Shown here: piece by piece, positions 27,267 through 36,059 of the stretch | Numbering within the stretch: the first letter of the stretch is position 1 | How the letters are laid out: each line of letters begins with the position of its first letter | Source: Bosea sp. Tri-49 | GTDB lineage: Bacteria > Pseudomonadota > Alphaproteobacteria > Rhizobiales > Beijerinckiaceae | DNA length: 64,000 nucleotides | Assembly: GCF_003952665.1 (NCBI RefSeq) | Contig: NZ_CP017946.1 | Coordinates: 2,418,001-2,482,000, forward strand | Direction: 5' to 3' | The notes under the pieces: generated by a model | What the model was told of the DNA's origin: nothing | Database searches by the model: none | The model's input: only the letters and a program-made list of their open reading frames with translations | Position numbers and translations under genes: made by a program

Positions 27267-28928
27267 TTAGACGGCTTTCATCGCCCACCCGCCACCAACG
27301 TCTTCCGCCCGTTTGATGGTTTCGAGTTCGATCAGCTCCGGCGAGCCTTTATAGCGGACGACCAGATAGGTGATGTCGTCATGCTGCGGGGCATCGCCGA
27401 CGAAGCGGCTCACGGCATCGGTGACGTTCGAGACCACGATGTCGAGCGACTGGCGATGGCTCTCGCTCAGCGACGCGACCAGGCGGTCGACGGTGAATTC
27501 ACGCCCCTGCGTATCCATCGCCTCGGAGATTCCGTCGGTGTAGAGAAAGAGCGTGTCGTCCTTCTCCAGCACTAGGCTGCCCTGCTCGTAGGACAGGCCG
27601 GGCATGATGCCCATGGCGATGCCGCCGGTAACAGGCAGTTCGGCGACCTCGCCGCTCTCGCGCACGACGATCGGCGGATTGTGCCCGCCATTGGCGTAGC
27701 TCAGTTCGCCTGTCCGCAGGTTGAGGATGCCGTAAAAGACCGTGACGAACATATCGAGCGGGTTCTGCTCGCACAGGATCGAGTTGGTCTCGGCGAGACA
27801 CTCGCCGGCCGAACGGCGCTCGCGGGCGCTCGCCTGCAGCACCGTGCGCGAGATCGCCATGAAGAAGGCCGCCGGCACGCCCTTGCCGGAGACGTCAGCG
27901 ATCACGAGGCCGATCTCATCCTCGCCGATCACGAAGAAATCGTAGAAGTCGCCACCGAGCTCGCGCGCCGGCCGCATGATCGCCCGGCCGGAATAGCTCG
28001 GATGCTTCGGCATGCGCTGCGGCAGCATGGCGCCCTGCAGCGAGCGGGCGATGTCGAGTTCGGTCTCCATCCGCTTGTGCTGTTTTTCGAGCAGTTCGTT
28101 CTTGGTTTCGAGATCGCGCGTGCGCTCGTGCACGAGGCCTTCGAGCTCTTCCTCGCGCCGCTGCACGTCGACCGCCATCTTCTGGAAGACGCGCGCGAGC
28201 GAGCCGAGCTCGTTGCGCTGGGCGGCGACGGCCTCGATCGAGCTCGGCTCGAACTTGCGGCGCTCGACATCGCGCGCGGCGAAGGTCAGCGCCGCGATCG
28301 GCGTCGCGATCTGGCGCGCCACCAGGAAGGCGATGACGATCAGGAACGGGACCGCCGCCGCCACCGCGATGGCGACGAGCGTGGTCGTGCGCTGCGTCTC
28401 TTCCAGCGCGTTCAGCTCCTGATCGGCGAGCCGGTCGAGGAAGGCGGTCAGCGTCGACAACGCCTCGCGCATCGCCGCTTCGTTGCGGCCATCCTCCTCG
28501 TAGAGCCGCGCGGCCTTCTCCGCGTCGCCGGCCTTCCAGGATTCGAAGATCTCGGTCGCGACCCGGCGCGACTGGTCGAGCGCGGCGATGAAGGCGGTGA
28601 CCGCCTCGCGGACCCCCTCATTGGTGATCGAACGGAACACGTCGATGCTGGTGTCCGCGAGCTTCTGGTCGATGACATTGAAGGCCGCATCGGCCCCGGC
28701 GATCTCGTCCTTGCTGGTATTCGCGTTGACGCCGCGAACGAATGTCCGGCTCTGCTCGAACAGCACGACCAGCGTCGAGACGTTCTTGTTGACGAGCAGC
28801 GCATTGTTGAAGATCGAATGGCTGGCGCTCGACATGGCCGCGACGCCATAGACCGCCGCGGCGGCGACGATCGCCGCGATCAGGATGCCGAGTGCGGCGA
28901 GCCCGTACAGTTTGCGTTTGACGGTCAT
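27267..28928 (-). CDS. Membrane SpoIIE/RsbU-type Ser phosphatase with HAMP domain
   Basis: A 553-residue protein. One transmembrane helix (about residues 8-30) is followed by an all-helical periplasmic sensor region (31-190, CHASE3/four-helix-bundle type), a second helix (196-220), HAMP, a coiled coil, and a C-terminal PP2C-SpoIIE phosphatase. Its motifs are GGDFYDFF, IADVSGKGVPAAFF, ANGGHNPP, YTDGISEA and DDITYLVVR. I chose MTVKRKLYGL at 28928 because it places the first helix at the N-terminus. These enzymes usually act on anti-sigma-factor antagonists in partner-switching pathways. It is oriented with tssA, 145 bp away, so it may sense envelope conditions for the T6SS. No anti-sigma factor or STAS gene is visible nearby. 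Confidence 0.88.
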   Translation of the reverse strand: MTVKRKLYGLAALGILIAAIVAAAAVYGVAAMSSASHSIFNNALLVNKNVSTLVVLFEQSRTFVRGVNANTSKDEIAGADAAFNVIDQKLADTSIDVFRSITNEGVREAVTAFIAALDQSRRVATEIFESWKAGDAEKAARLYEEDGRNEAAMREALSTLTAFLDRLADQELNALEETQRTTTLVAIAVAAAVPFLIVIAFLVARQIATPIAALTFAARDVERRKFEPSSIEAVAAQRNELGSLARVFQKMAVDVQRREEELEGLVHERTRDLETKNELLEKQHKRMETELDIARSLQGAMLPQRMPKHPSYSGRAIMRPARELGGDFYDFFVIGEDEIGLVIADVSGKGVPAAFFMAISRTVLQASARERRSAGECLAETNSILCEQNPLDMFVTVFYGILNLRTGELSYANGGHNPPIVVRESGEVAELPVTGGIAMGIMPGLSYEQGSLVLEKDDTLFLYTDGISEAMDTQGREFTVDRLVASLSESHRQSLDIVVSNVTDAVSRFVGDAPQHDDITYLVVRYKGSPELIELETIKRAEDVGGGWAMKAV

Positions 28929-29062
28929 TTTCAACGCTCGGGCCTCGTGCCGCTGGCCGGGACACGGAAAGGTGGCGCATCGCCGCCTCGGCATCCGGTC
29001 CTGACGACGCATCGGAGCATGTGCATGTGACAGTTGCGCGCCAGCCGCGACAGGCGGCCGGG

Positions 29063-29386
29063 CTACTCGACGTCGATCGTCATCCGCATCGAAGGATGAA
29101 TGGCGCAGCGAACGTCGACCTTGCCGGCCTTCGGAAAGGCGACCCGGGTGCTGGCGCCCGGGCGCTGCGCCTTGAGATCGAAGCTGTTCGTGGCGCTCTC
29201 GGAGAAGACATTGTGGGTGCCGCTGTCGTCGTTGACGAAGACGACCTCATCGCCGGCCTTGATCGCCAGCGTGCGCGGGTTGAACTGCTGACCCTTCTGC
29301 GTGACCCGGAACTCGGTTGCTCCAGCGAATGACGGTATGGCTCCAGCACACACAACTGCCAGGAGGATTGCGGGAAAGCGCTTCAT
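29063..29386 (-). CDS. Periplasmic cupredoxin (blue copper protein)
   Basis: A 107-residue protein with a Sec signal peptide (cleavage probably after AGA or ATE, residues 22-25) and a plastocyanin-like fold. Likely type 1 copper ligands are His58 (GTHNVF), Cys94, His97 and Met100, with the C-x2-H-x2-M ligand loop of plastocyanin. It is a small periplasmic electron carrier. Its start overlaps the stop of the di-heme peroxidase (ATGA), suggesting that the two exchange electrons. No other copper-handling gene is visible. Confidence 0.88.
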   Translation of the reverse strand: MKRFPAILLAVVCAGAIPSFAGATEFRVTQKGQQFNPRTLAIKAGDEVVFVNDDSGTHNVFSESATNSFDLKAQRPGASTRVAFPKAGKVDVRCAIHPSMRMTIDVE

Positions 29387-30573
29387 TGGGGACTGACCTC
29401 CGGGTCGGAATTGGTCTGGGCGGCGGGCGTTGCAGGACCCGACAGCGAGCGCATGAAGGCGACGAGATCGCTCTTCTCCTGCGCGCTGAGCCCGAGCGGG
29501 AACATATCGGGCGACAGGCTCGGGCGGCGCGTGCCGCCGCGGTCGTAATGTTCGATGATGGCCTCGAGCGTGCCGATCGAGCCGTCATGCATGTAGGGCG
29601 CGCGCTCGGCGACACCGCGCAATGTCGGCGTCTTAAAGGCGAAGGCGAGGCTTTCGATCTGCGGCTTGATCCGGCCCCGCCCGCGATCGCTGGTGTCCTT
29701 CAGGCCGATATCGCGGAAACCCTCGTCGGTGAAGCGCCAGCCGGAATGGCAAGCGACGCAATTGGCCTTGCCGTTGAACAATTTGAAACCGCGCAGTTCC
29801 GCCGGCGTCAGCGCCCGGTCATCGCCTTTGACCCAGCGATCGAAGCGGGTCGCCGGCGAGCGCAAGGTGTTCATATAACCCGCCAGCGCGTCGGCGACCG
29901 TCTCGGGGGTCGGCCCGACGTCAGGATAGACACGCTGGAAGTCGGCCGAGAACTCCGGTGAGAAAGCCAGGCGCTGCACCATCGCATCGAGCGACAGGCC
30001 CATGATGTCGGGCGACGCGATCGGGCCGCTCACCATGCCGGCGAGCGAATCCTGCCGGCCGTCCCAGAGGAAGACGCTGGCCCAGGCCATGTCGTAGAGC
30101 GTCTGCGAGCGCCGCGCCATCGGCCGGCCATTATCGGCGATCGGCTTCGCCTTGCGGTCGGCCCAGGCGGCATTCGGCAGATGGCAGCTGACACAGGCGA
30201 TGCGGCGATTGCCCGAGAGCTCGGTGCTGTCGAAGAGCTTCTTGCCGAGCGCGATGACGGGTGCCGACGCGTGCGCCCCTGCAGGCAACTCGGCCGGCCG
30301 GCGATAACTGGAGCGCAGGCTGGCAGTGTCGATCGGGCGAGCGGCCGCCCTGGCCTTCTGTTCGGCCTGCTCGGAGGTGAGGGTCGCGTCATCTCTATCG
30401 AGACTCGCCGGATTCTCGAGCAGCGGCTCGATGGTCGAGCAGCCGGCGAGCAGCGCCATCGCGACACCGGCGAGCAGCCGCCAGCCACGCAGGCGCGGCG
30501 ACGGCTCCGCCATGCCGGCCATCGGCCGGGCGACCGTTCGACCCGTTGATTTGCCGCTATGCCAGGCTGCCAT
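29383..30573 (-). CDS. Di-heme cytochrome c peroxidase/MauG-family lipoprotein
   Basis: A 396-residue protein with a lipobox (LLAGC, Cys45 in this numbering) and two c-heme sites, CVSCH (residues 127-131) and CVACH (272-276). The C-terminal segment APYMHDGSIGTLEAIIEHYDRGG is typical of the bacterial CcpA/MauG superfamily. Family members reduce peroxide or oxidise a protein partner. The true start may be ATG 30573, 30522 or 30513; the later ones put the signal peptide at the N-terminus and avoid the 17-bp overlap with the upstream gene. It is coupled to the cupredoxin gene. Substrate unknown. Confidence 0.86.
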   Translation of the reverse strand: MAAWHSGKSTGRTVARPMAGMAEPSPRLRGWRLLAGVAMALLAGCSTIEPLLENPASLDRDDATLTSEQAEQKARAAARPIDTASLRSSYRRPAELPAGAHASAPVIALGKKLFDSTELSGNRRIACVSCHLPNAAWADRKAKPIADNGRPMARRSQTLYDMAWASVFLWDGRQDSLAGMVSGPIASPDIMGLSLDAMVQRLAFSPEFSADFQRVYPDVGPTPETVADALAGYMNTLRSPATRFDRWVKGDDRALTPAELRGFKLFNGKANCVACHSGWRFTDEGFRDIGLKDTSDRGRGRIKPQIESLAFAFKTPTLRGVAERAPYMHDGSIGTLEAIIEHYDRGGTRRPSLSPDMFPLGLSAQEKSDLVAFMRSLSGPATPAAQTNSDPEVSPQ

Positions 30574-31651
30574 AGGCCAGACCGTGCGCGCCGTAATACA
30601 TCAGGAAGAAGAGCAGGAGGACGCCGACATAGGTCGCGGCCTGTTCCAGCCCGCCGATCCGGTAGGAGCGGATACCGCTTTGGACCGCGCGATTGACGAC
30701 CGTGTTTCCCTCGATCACGGCGATGCCGAGCGAGGCAATGATCATCAAGTGGCCGACGGCATCGACCTTGCCGAAGTCGATGACGGCGGCAATGAAGATG
30801 CCGAGTAGCATTGCGGCGACCAGGCGCTGGCTGAGCATGCCGAACAGGAGCAGGAAGGCGGCGACGAACTCTACGAAGCCTGCCAGCATGACATAGGTGT
30901 GATGGTTGATGCCGAGCGTGATGCGCTCGTGCTGGGCGAGCAGCGGCAGCGTCCACGACGCATAGGCCCATTTCTCCACCGAGGCCCAGAGCAGCGTCTG
31001 CGCCATGGCGACGTAGAGAATCGACAGGGCGTAGGGCTGGAGCCTCACCAACCGCAGCGAATGGATGATCAGATAGGCAGCGATGCCGAGGAAGAGCGGA
31101 TAATCCATCAGATGGAAGCCGCCGTACTGGGCGACCGCGAGGCCGTAGAGCACGACGATTCCGAAGCCGGCGATGAAGGTCGTCCGCCACCAGATCGTGC
31201 AGAAGGCCAGGAAGAGCTGGAACCAGGCGACCGCCTGGCTGTCGGTCTTTAATTCTGGGGTGAGCAGGATGCCGCCGAGCAACCACAAACAGAGCAGGAA
31301 GGCGCCGAGACTGACGCGCATGATCCCAGGCGTGACGGCCTTCAAGGGTTCGAACATCGCGTCGACGGCGTCCTCGACACCTCCAGCGCTCATCGCTCGA
31401 TCACCTACGAAGACGATCGCGATCAAGAGGATCGACAGCGAAAGGGCGATCACGAACGGGACCGAGAATACGTCCCAGAGCGCAGCGGGCGGGACGGCGA
31501 CGTTATAGGGCGCGAACCATTTGACATGCGCTTCGGCGCCGCCCGCCGATGCGAAGAGGAGTGCCGGCGCGAAGAGGCATCCGGGCCGGACTGCACGCTG
31601 CCGGAACCAGACGCTCCAGGCGCATGTTGCTTGGGAGGAGGATCGCGTCAA
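30557..31651 (-). CDS. Polytopic membrane protein of unknown function in the redox cassette
   Basis: A protein of about 364 residues with an N-terminal signal-like segment ending AGGAEA-HVKWF and eight or more predicted membrane helices. Several are Trp- and Tyr-rich, and His pairs (GINHHTYVM) could bind metal or heme. It resembles DoxX-like or hypothetical integral membrane proteins rather than a known oxidase. The probable start is the TTG at 31651, which forms a TTGA overlap with the cytochrome c stop. The longer ATG frame from 31750 encodes an Arg-rich sequence inside the cytochrome gene. Context suggests a quinol- or cytochrome-linked membrane partner of the cassette. Confidence 0.65.
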   Translation of the reverse strand: MTRSSSQATCAWSVWFRQRAVRPGCLFAPALLFASAGGAEAHVKWFAPYNVAVPPAALWDVFSVPFVIALSLSILLIAIVFVGDRAMSAGGVEDAVDAMFEPLKAVTPGIMRVSLGAFLLCLWLLGGILLTPELKTDSQAVAWFQLFLAFCTIWWRTTFIAGFGIVVLYGLAVAQYGGFHLMDYPLFLGIAAYLIIHSLRLVRLQPYALSILYVAMAQTLLWASVEKWAYASWTLPLLAQHERITLGINHHTYVMLAGFVEFVAAFLLLFGMLSQRLVAAMLLGIFIAAVIDFGKVDAVGHLMIIASLGIAVIEGNTVVNRAVQSGIRSYRIGGLEQAATYVGVLLLFFLMYYGAHGLAYGSLA

Positions 31652-32238
31652 CGCCCGGCCTTCGCGGACACCTGCGCCCCGGCCGGTGTGCACACGGCCT
31701 GGAAGGTCCAGTCGGAGCCGGCGCGCCGCTGCAGTTCCTCGTCCGGCCACCAGGACATGGTGTAAGCCAGCACGGAGACGATCTCCTGGTCGGAGAGGAC
31801 GCCGCGGAAGGCGGGCATGGTCACGCGGCCATCGGCCGTGCGGGCCCCGGCGGCGACGCGGAGGAACAGGTCCGCATCACTGTGATTGGTCGCATGGCCG
31901 CTTTCGTTCAGCGCCGGCGCCAAGGGCGTATCGCTGCGCCATCCGGCAGCGCCGCCAAGAAAGGCGCCGTGGCAGGCGCTGCAATGCGTCCGGTACAGCC
32001 CAAAGCCCGCCTCGCGCTCGGCATGGCCCGCAGGCTGGGCGATCCGGAACTCGGTCGGGCGAAGGCCTTGCCGCAGCAGGAGCGAGCCTGCCGCGAACAG
32101 GCAAACGACCCCGGCAAGGACGAGAACGGCCGGCAGGAACGAGATGACAGCACCTGTTCGGGACGACTCTGCGATCGGAGAGGCCTTGGCCTCTCCGTTC
32201 AAGCGCAAAGGCGTCTCGTCGCCCAGGACCTTCGTCAC
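31648..32238 (-). CDS. Membrane-anchored monoheme cytochrome c
   Basis: A 196-residue protein with one transmembrane anchor (about residues 31-53) and a periplasmic cytochrome c domain. The heme site is CSACH (86-90), and the likely axial Met is in VTMPAF. The C-terminal tail holds two Trp-rich helices typical of class I cytochromes (LAYTMSWWP). It is the first gene of the minus-strand redox cassette and is divergent from the OmpA-like gene. Confidence 0.88.
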   Translation of the reverse strand: MTKVLGDETPLRLNGEAKASPIAESSRTGAVISFLPAVLVLAGVVCLFAAGSLLLRQGLRPTEFRIAQPAGHAEREAGFGLYRTHCSACHGAFLGGAAGWRSDTPLAPALNESGHATNHSDADLFLRVAAGARTADGRVTMPAFRGVLSDQEIVSVLAYTMSWWPDEELQRRAGSDWTFQAVCTPAGAQVSAKAGR

Positions 32239-32447
32239 GGACGGTCTCTCGTCAGCGGCCAGGAATTCACGCCGGCAGCTCTAGATCGGAATTCTGACAG
32301 TATTGTTTCAATATGTCGGCTAATTACTTAGCTATACGCTTCTCCGAAGAAGTGCTGACCCGCTTCCGCAGCGCCCCAAATGATAGGCGCCGTCATCGTC
32401 CTGTCGTCACCGGCATCGTGATCTGTCGCGTCGACATGGGGGGAACG

Positions 32448-33059
32448 ATGGCGACGAGCACGCAGGTCAGATCGAAATTCGTCCAGATTGGCCTCTACAG
32501 CGCCGCGATCATCGCGGTGCTCGTGGCGCTCGCCTTGCTGATCCCGCTCTTGCTGCCAGCCCCCAGGCCGGCCCAGCCGGTCACGGCGCAGCCCGCTCCG
32601 GCTCCGACGCCACGCCCCAGCCAAATCGACCGGATCCGGGCGGCGCTGGCCGAGGAGATCAAGGCCGGCTCGATCACCGTCGATCCGTTCGGCAGCTGGG
32701 TCGCAATCCGGATCGGCAATCTCATCACCTTCGCCTCGGGCCAGGCGACGGCCCTGCCGGGCTTCGTGCCGGTCGCGCGCCGCATCGCCGGCGTGATCGA
32801 CGGCGAGCGCGGGCCGGTGCGCATCGTCGGGCATACCGACGATCAGGCGGTCACAGCCGGCGGCCCCTTCCGCGACAATCAGGCGCTGTCGGTCGCACGC
32901 GCCGAGGCCGTCGCGGCGCTGATTCGGCCGGCTCTGCGCGAGGGCGGTCGCCTTGCGGTCGATGGACGCGGCTCTTCCGAGGCGATCGCCGACAATGCCA
33001 GCATCGAGGGCCGTGCCCGCAACCGGCGCGTCGAGATCCTTATCACCCGCGAGCCGTGA
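32448..33059 (+). CDS. Membrane-anchored OmpA-like protein, probable separate TssL peptidoglycan-binding partner
   Basis: A 203-residue protein with a short cytoplasmic N-terminus, one transmembrane helix (about residues 15-37), a Pro/Ala linker and an OmpA/MotB-type C-terminal domain. The OmpA signatures are TFASGQATALPGF, IVGHTDDQ, LSVARAEAVAALI and the ending EGRARNRRVEILI. The start at 32448 is supported by GGGGGGAA just upstream; the longer frame from 32313 has no such support. In many T6SSs this domain is fused to TssL, and here TssL lacks it. The fold matches the C-terminal half of such fused TssL proteins, so this looks like a split arrangement similar to TagL. That function is inference. 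Confidence 0.85.
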   Translation: MATSTQVRSKFVQIGLYSAAIIAVLVALALLIPLLLPAPRPAQPVTAQPAPAPTPRPSQIDRIRAALAEEIKAGSITVDPFGSWVAIRIGNLITFASGQATALPGFVPVARRIAGVIDGERGPVRIVGHTDDQAVTAGGPFRDNQALSVARAEAVAALIRPALREGGRLAVDGRGSSEAIADNASIEGRARNRRVEILITREP

Positions 33060-33063
33060 ACGG

Positions 33064-33101
33064 CGTCGTCAACCTGTCGTCTACCCGCCCTAGCGTCACC
33101 T
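33064..33101 (+). promoter_or_regulatory. 38-bp element upstream of the DUF2169 operon, shared with vgrG
   Basis: This block is 33/38 identical to the reverse complement of 9802-9839 upstream of vgrG and ends 21 bp before the start of the DUF2169 gene. Five mismatches fall at block positions 7, 16, 17, 19 and 20; the last 18 bp are identical. The OmpA-like gene stops only 4 bp before it, so it may be an internal promoter that allows the spike module to be expressed separately. Confidence 0.65.
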
Positions 33102-33122
33102 GCGAGCCACCAAGACAGCAGC

Positions 33123-36059
33123 ATGCCGACGATCATCAAACCACGAAAGCTCGGCATCCTGACCAAGGTCGAGCGCCGAGGCGCTTCGGCAACGCTCGTC
33201 GTCTCGGCGCTCGGGCTGTTCTCGCTGCTCGAACCCAATGATTTCGAACCCGATACCGCGCTCTGGCCGATGGCGATGGAGCAGATGCCGGCGGGCACGA
33301 TCTTCGACGCAGCGATGCCGAAACCATGCGGCGAGGTCCTCGTCGCCGGCTTCGCCAGGGCGCCGGACGGTGAGCCAGTCCCGGCGCTCACGCTCGACAT
33401 CGCGCTCGGCGCTGTTCGCAAGCGCCTCGCCGTCTTCGGTGACCGCGTCTGGCGCCAGACCGCAGGCGGTCCCGTCTTCGAGCAGCCCCGCCCCTTCACC
33501 GAAATGCCGCTCGTTCCGGAACGCTGCTTCGGCGGCCCGAACCATCCGATCAACCCGCTCGGGCGCGGAGCGGAGGCGGCCGGCCGCGTCGATGCAGGCG
33601 AGATCGTCCTGCTGCCGAACATCGAACGGGCCGACCGGCTGATCCGCAATGCCGACGACATGCCGGAGCCGGTCCGACTAGGGCCGATCGATCCCGCACA
33701 CCCATCGCGGCGTGCGCTGGCCGGCACCTATGATGATCACTGGCTGAAGCACGGTTTCCCGGGACTGGCCCACGACGCGGATCCGCGCCTGTTCTGCGCC
33801 GCGACGCCGGACCAGAGGATCGAAGGCTACTTCTCCGGGCAGGAGCCGTTCCGGCTCACGGGCTTCTCGGCTGAGCATCCCGTGCTCGAGGGCGCCTTGC
33901 CGGGGATGCGCGCCCGCATCTTCATCGCCTGCGCCGACGGCCTTTTCGAGCTGCCCAGCGTCCTCGACACCGCCTGGCTTTTCCCCACCGCCCATAAGGG
34001 CGTGCTGATCTATCGCGGCGCCTGCCCCGTCGCCGACATCGACGGCGACGACGTGACCCATGTCATGCTCGCCTATGAACGCCTCGCCGACGAGCCGCGC
34101 TCCGTCGAGCATTACGTCGAAGCTTTCCGGCAGCGCAGCGATCCGACTGAGAAGCCGAAATACGTTCTTGCCGACGCGGCGCTCTCACCCCTTCCCGATC
34201 CCGCCGCGCTGGAGCGACGCCGGCTTGCCCGCATGGCCCATCACGAACGCCAGCGCGAGCGGACCGAAAAAGCGCAGCGGCTCGTCCTGCGCGACGCGCT
34301 CGACAAGGCCGGCCTGCCCGCCGCCTTCATGCCGAACCTGCCGCCCGCCGAGCCGCCGCCGGCCTGGATGCCCTCGCCGGAGGAGATCGCCAGCGGCGAG
34401 ATCGATTTCGCCGCGCTGTTCGAAGGCACGCAGCAACTCCAGGCGCAGATGGACGAACACGGCCGCGAGCTGGAGGCAAAAGCCCATGCCATGGCGAATC
34501 GCGGCGAACGCTTCCGCCAGACGGGAGAACTCGGCGAGCTCGACGCCCTGCTCGCCGAACTCGATCTGCCGGAGCAGCCCAACCTCGCCGCGACCGCCCT
34601 GCCGCCGGATTTCAAGCTGCCGGCGGGCACGGTCGATCCGGAAGCGGCTTTGCGCGAGGCGCTGCAGCGCTTCCACAGCGGGCTTGGAACAGCGCTCCTT
34701 GCCCCGGCTCGCGACGGCCTTGCCGGCGCGCAGGCGGCGCAGCGCGATGCACCGCTCCCGGAGCTAGCGGCAGCAGGCAGCAGACAGGCGATCCAACTTC
34801 CAGCGGAGGCTGACGCTGCCGGCGAGAAGCTGACACGAGCCTTCCCTGATCTGGCACCGCCCGGCCAATCGCTCGACGATCTTCTCGGCACGCTGCTGGC
34901 CGGCGATATCCTGCCGGTTTCAAAGGAACCGACCGATCCGAAGGCGCAGCTCGCGCGGGCGAGCGCTCAGCTCGACCAGCTCGAGCCGCAGCTCGGGGAA
35001 GCGATGGCGACGATGCGCCGCCTCGCCCCCCAGCCGATCCATCCGACCACGCCATTGCCGCCGGAAGCGGCGCTCCGCTTCGGACAGGCGATCAGCGCGA
35101 TGAAGGGAGAAGGACTCGCCGGCCGCGACATGGCTGGCGCCGACCTCTCCGGCCAGGATTTCAGCGGCCTCGACCTGAGCGGCGCCTTCTTCGAGCAATG
35201 CAATCTCAGCGGCGCGCGCTTTATCGGCGCCAATTGCGCCGGCGCGGTCTTCGCCGGCGCCGACCTGCGCGGCGCCGATTTCTCGCGGGCCAATCTGCTG
35301 GACGCTAATTTCGGGACCGCCGACGCCCGCGGCGCGCGCTTTGCCGGTGCCGATCTGCGCCGGGCCCAATGGCTCAAGAGCCAGGTCGCGCAATGCGACT
35401 TCGCCGGCGCGACGCTCGAACAGGCGAATTTCATCGAGACCGACCTGTCGGATGTCTCCTTCGCCGGCGCCCGGCTCGACCGGGTCACGATCCTGCGCTC
35501 GAGCATGTCGCGGACGATCCTAGCCGATGCGGTCATGGAAAGTTGCGCGCTGGTCGAGGTTCAGGCGGACGGGCTCGACGCCCGCAGGCTCAAGGCGTTC
35601 AAGCTCTCCGCGGTGAAGCTGGAGGCGCCGGGCGCCGACTTTTCCGCAGCGCATCTGCAGCAAAGCGGCTTTCACGCAGGCTGCGATCTCACCGGCGCGC
35701 GCTTCGATGGCGCCGTCGGCATGAACGGCTCCTTCCGCGGCGCCCGGCTGATCCGCGCCAGCTTCGCGCGGGCAAGCTTCAACCGGGTCGATTTCGGCGA
35801 GGCCGATCTCAGCGAGGCCGATCTCGCCCTCGCCTCGCTCAAGCAGGCCTCGCTCGGCAAGACGATCCTGCTGCGTGCCGATCTCTTCGGTGCCAATCTG
35901 TTCAACGCCCAGGCGCGCCGCGCCCATCTCGATGGTGCTCGGCTGCTGCGGGCCAATCTCTACGGCTGCGATCTCTCGGATGCGTCACTCGTCGGCGCCG
36001 ACCTGACGCAGGCCCTGCTCGACAAGACCATATTCGGGGTGCCCAGCGATGCGCCGTGA
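33123..36059 (+). CDS. DUF2169 protein with C-terminal pentapeptide repeats
   Basis: A 978-residue protein. The N-terminal DUF2169 domain (about residues 10-300) has the family sequences CFGGPNHPINPLGRG, GLAHDADPRLF and GYFSGQEPFRLTGF. A charged linker follows (300-650). From about residue 660 to the end are pentapeptide repeats of the A(D/N)LxG type, predicted to form a right-handed quadrilateral beta-helix. DUF2169 proteins are T6SS adaptors that load effectors or PAAR-like proteins onto VgrG. It is the first gene of the plus-strand spike operon and overlaps the next gene by 11 bp. Long fusions of both domains are found in alpha- and deltaproteobacterial T6SS loci. The repeats are protein-level and are not DNA tandem repeats. 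Confidence 0.9.
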   Translation: MPTIIKPRKLGILTKVERRGASATLVVSALGLFSLLEPNDFEPDTALWPMAMEQMPAGTIFDAAMPKPCGEVLVAGFARAPDGEPVPALTLDIALGAVRKRLAVFGDRVWRQTAGGPVFEQPRPFTEMPLVPERCFGGPNHPINPLGRGAEAAGRVDAGEIVLLPNIERADRLIRNADDMPEPVRLGPIDPAHPSRRALAGTYDDHWLKHGFPGLAHDADPRLFCAATPDQRIEGYFSGQEPFRLTGFSAEHPVLEGALPGMRARIFIACADGLFELPSVLDTAWLFPTAHKGVLIYRGACPVADIDGDDVTHVMLAYERLADEPRSVEHYVEAFRQRSDPTEKPKYVLADAALSPLPDPAALERRRLARMAHHERQRERTEKAQRLVLRDALDKAGLPAAFMPNLPPAEPPPAWMPSPEEIASGEIDFAALFEGTQQLQAQMDEHGRELEAKAHAMANRGERFRQTGELGELDALLAELDLPEQPNLAATALPPDFKLPAGTVDPEAALREALQRFHSGLGTALLAPARDGLAGAQAAQRDAPLPELAAAGSRQAIQLPAEADAAGEKLTRAFPDLAPPGQSLDDLLGTLLAGDILPVSKEPTDPKAQLARASAQLDQLEPQLGEAMATMRRLAPQPIHPTTPLPPEAALRFGQAISAMKGEGLAGRDMAGADLSGQDFSGLDLSGAFFEQCNLSGARFIGANCAGAVFAGADLRGADFSRANLLDANFGTADARGARFAGADLRRAQWLKSQVAQCDFAGATLEQANFIETDLSDVSFAGARLDRVTILRSSMSRTILADAVMESCALVEVQADGLDARRLKAFKLSAVKLEAPGADFSAAHLQQSGFHAGCDLTGARFDGAVGMNGSFRGARLIRASFARASFNRVDFGEADLSEADLALASLKQASLGKTILLRADLFGANLFNAQARRAHLDGARLLRANLYGCDLSDASLVGADLTQALLDKTIFGVPSDAP

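Noticed and set aside
29063..30573. Methanobactin-type MbnH/MbnP pair
   Set aside because: The partner of the di-heme enzyme is a plastocyanin-like cupredoxin, not MbnP, and no other methanobactin genes are visible.
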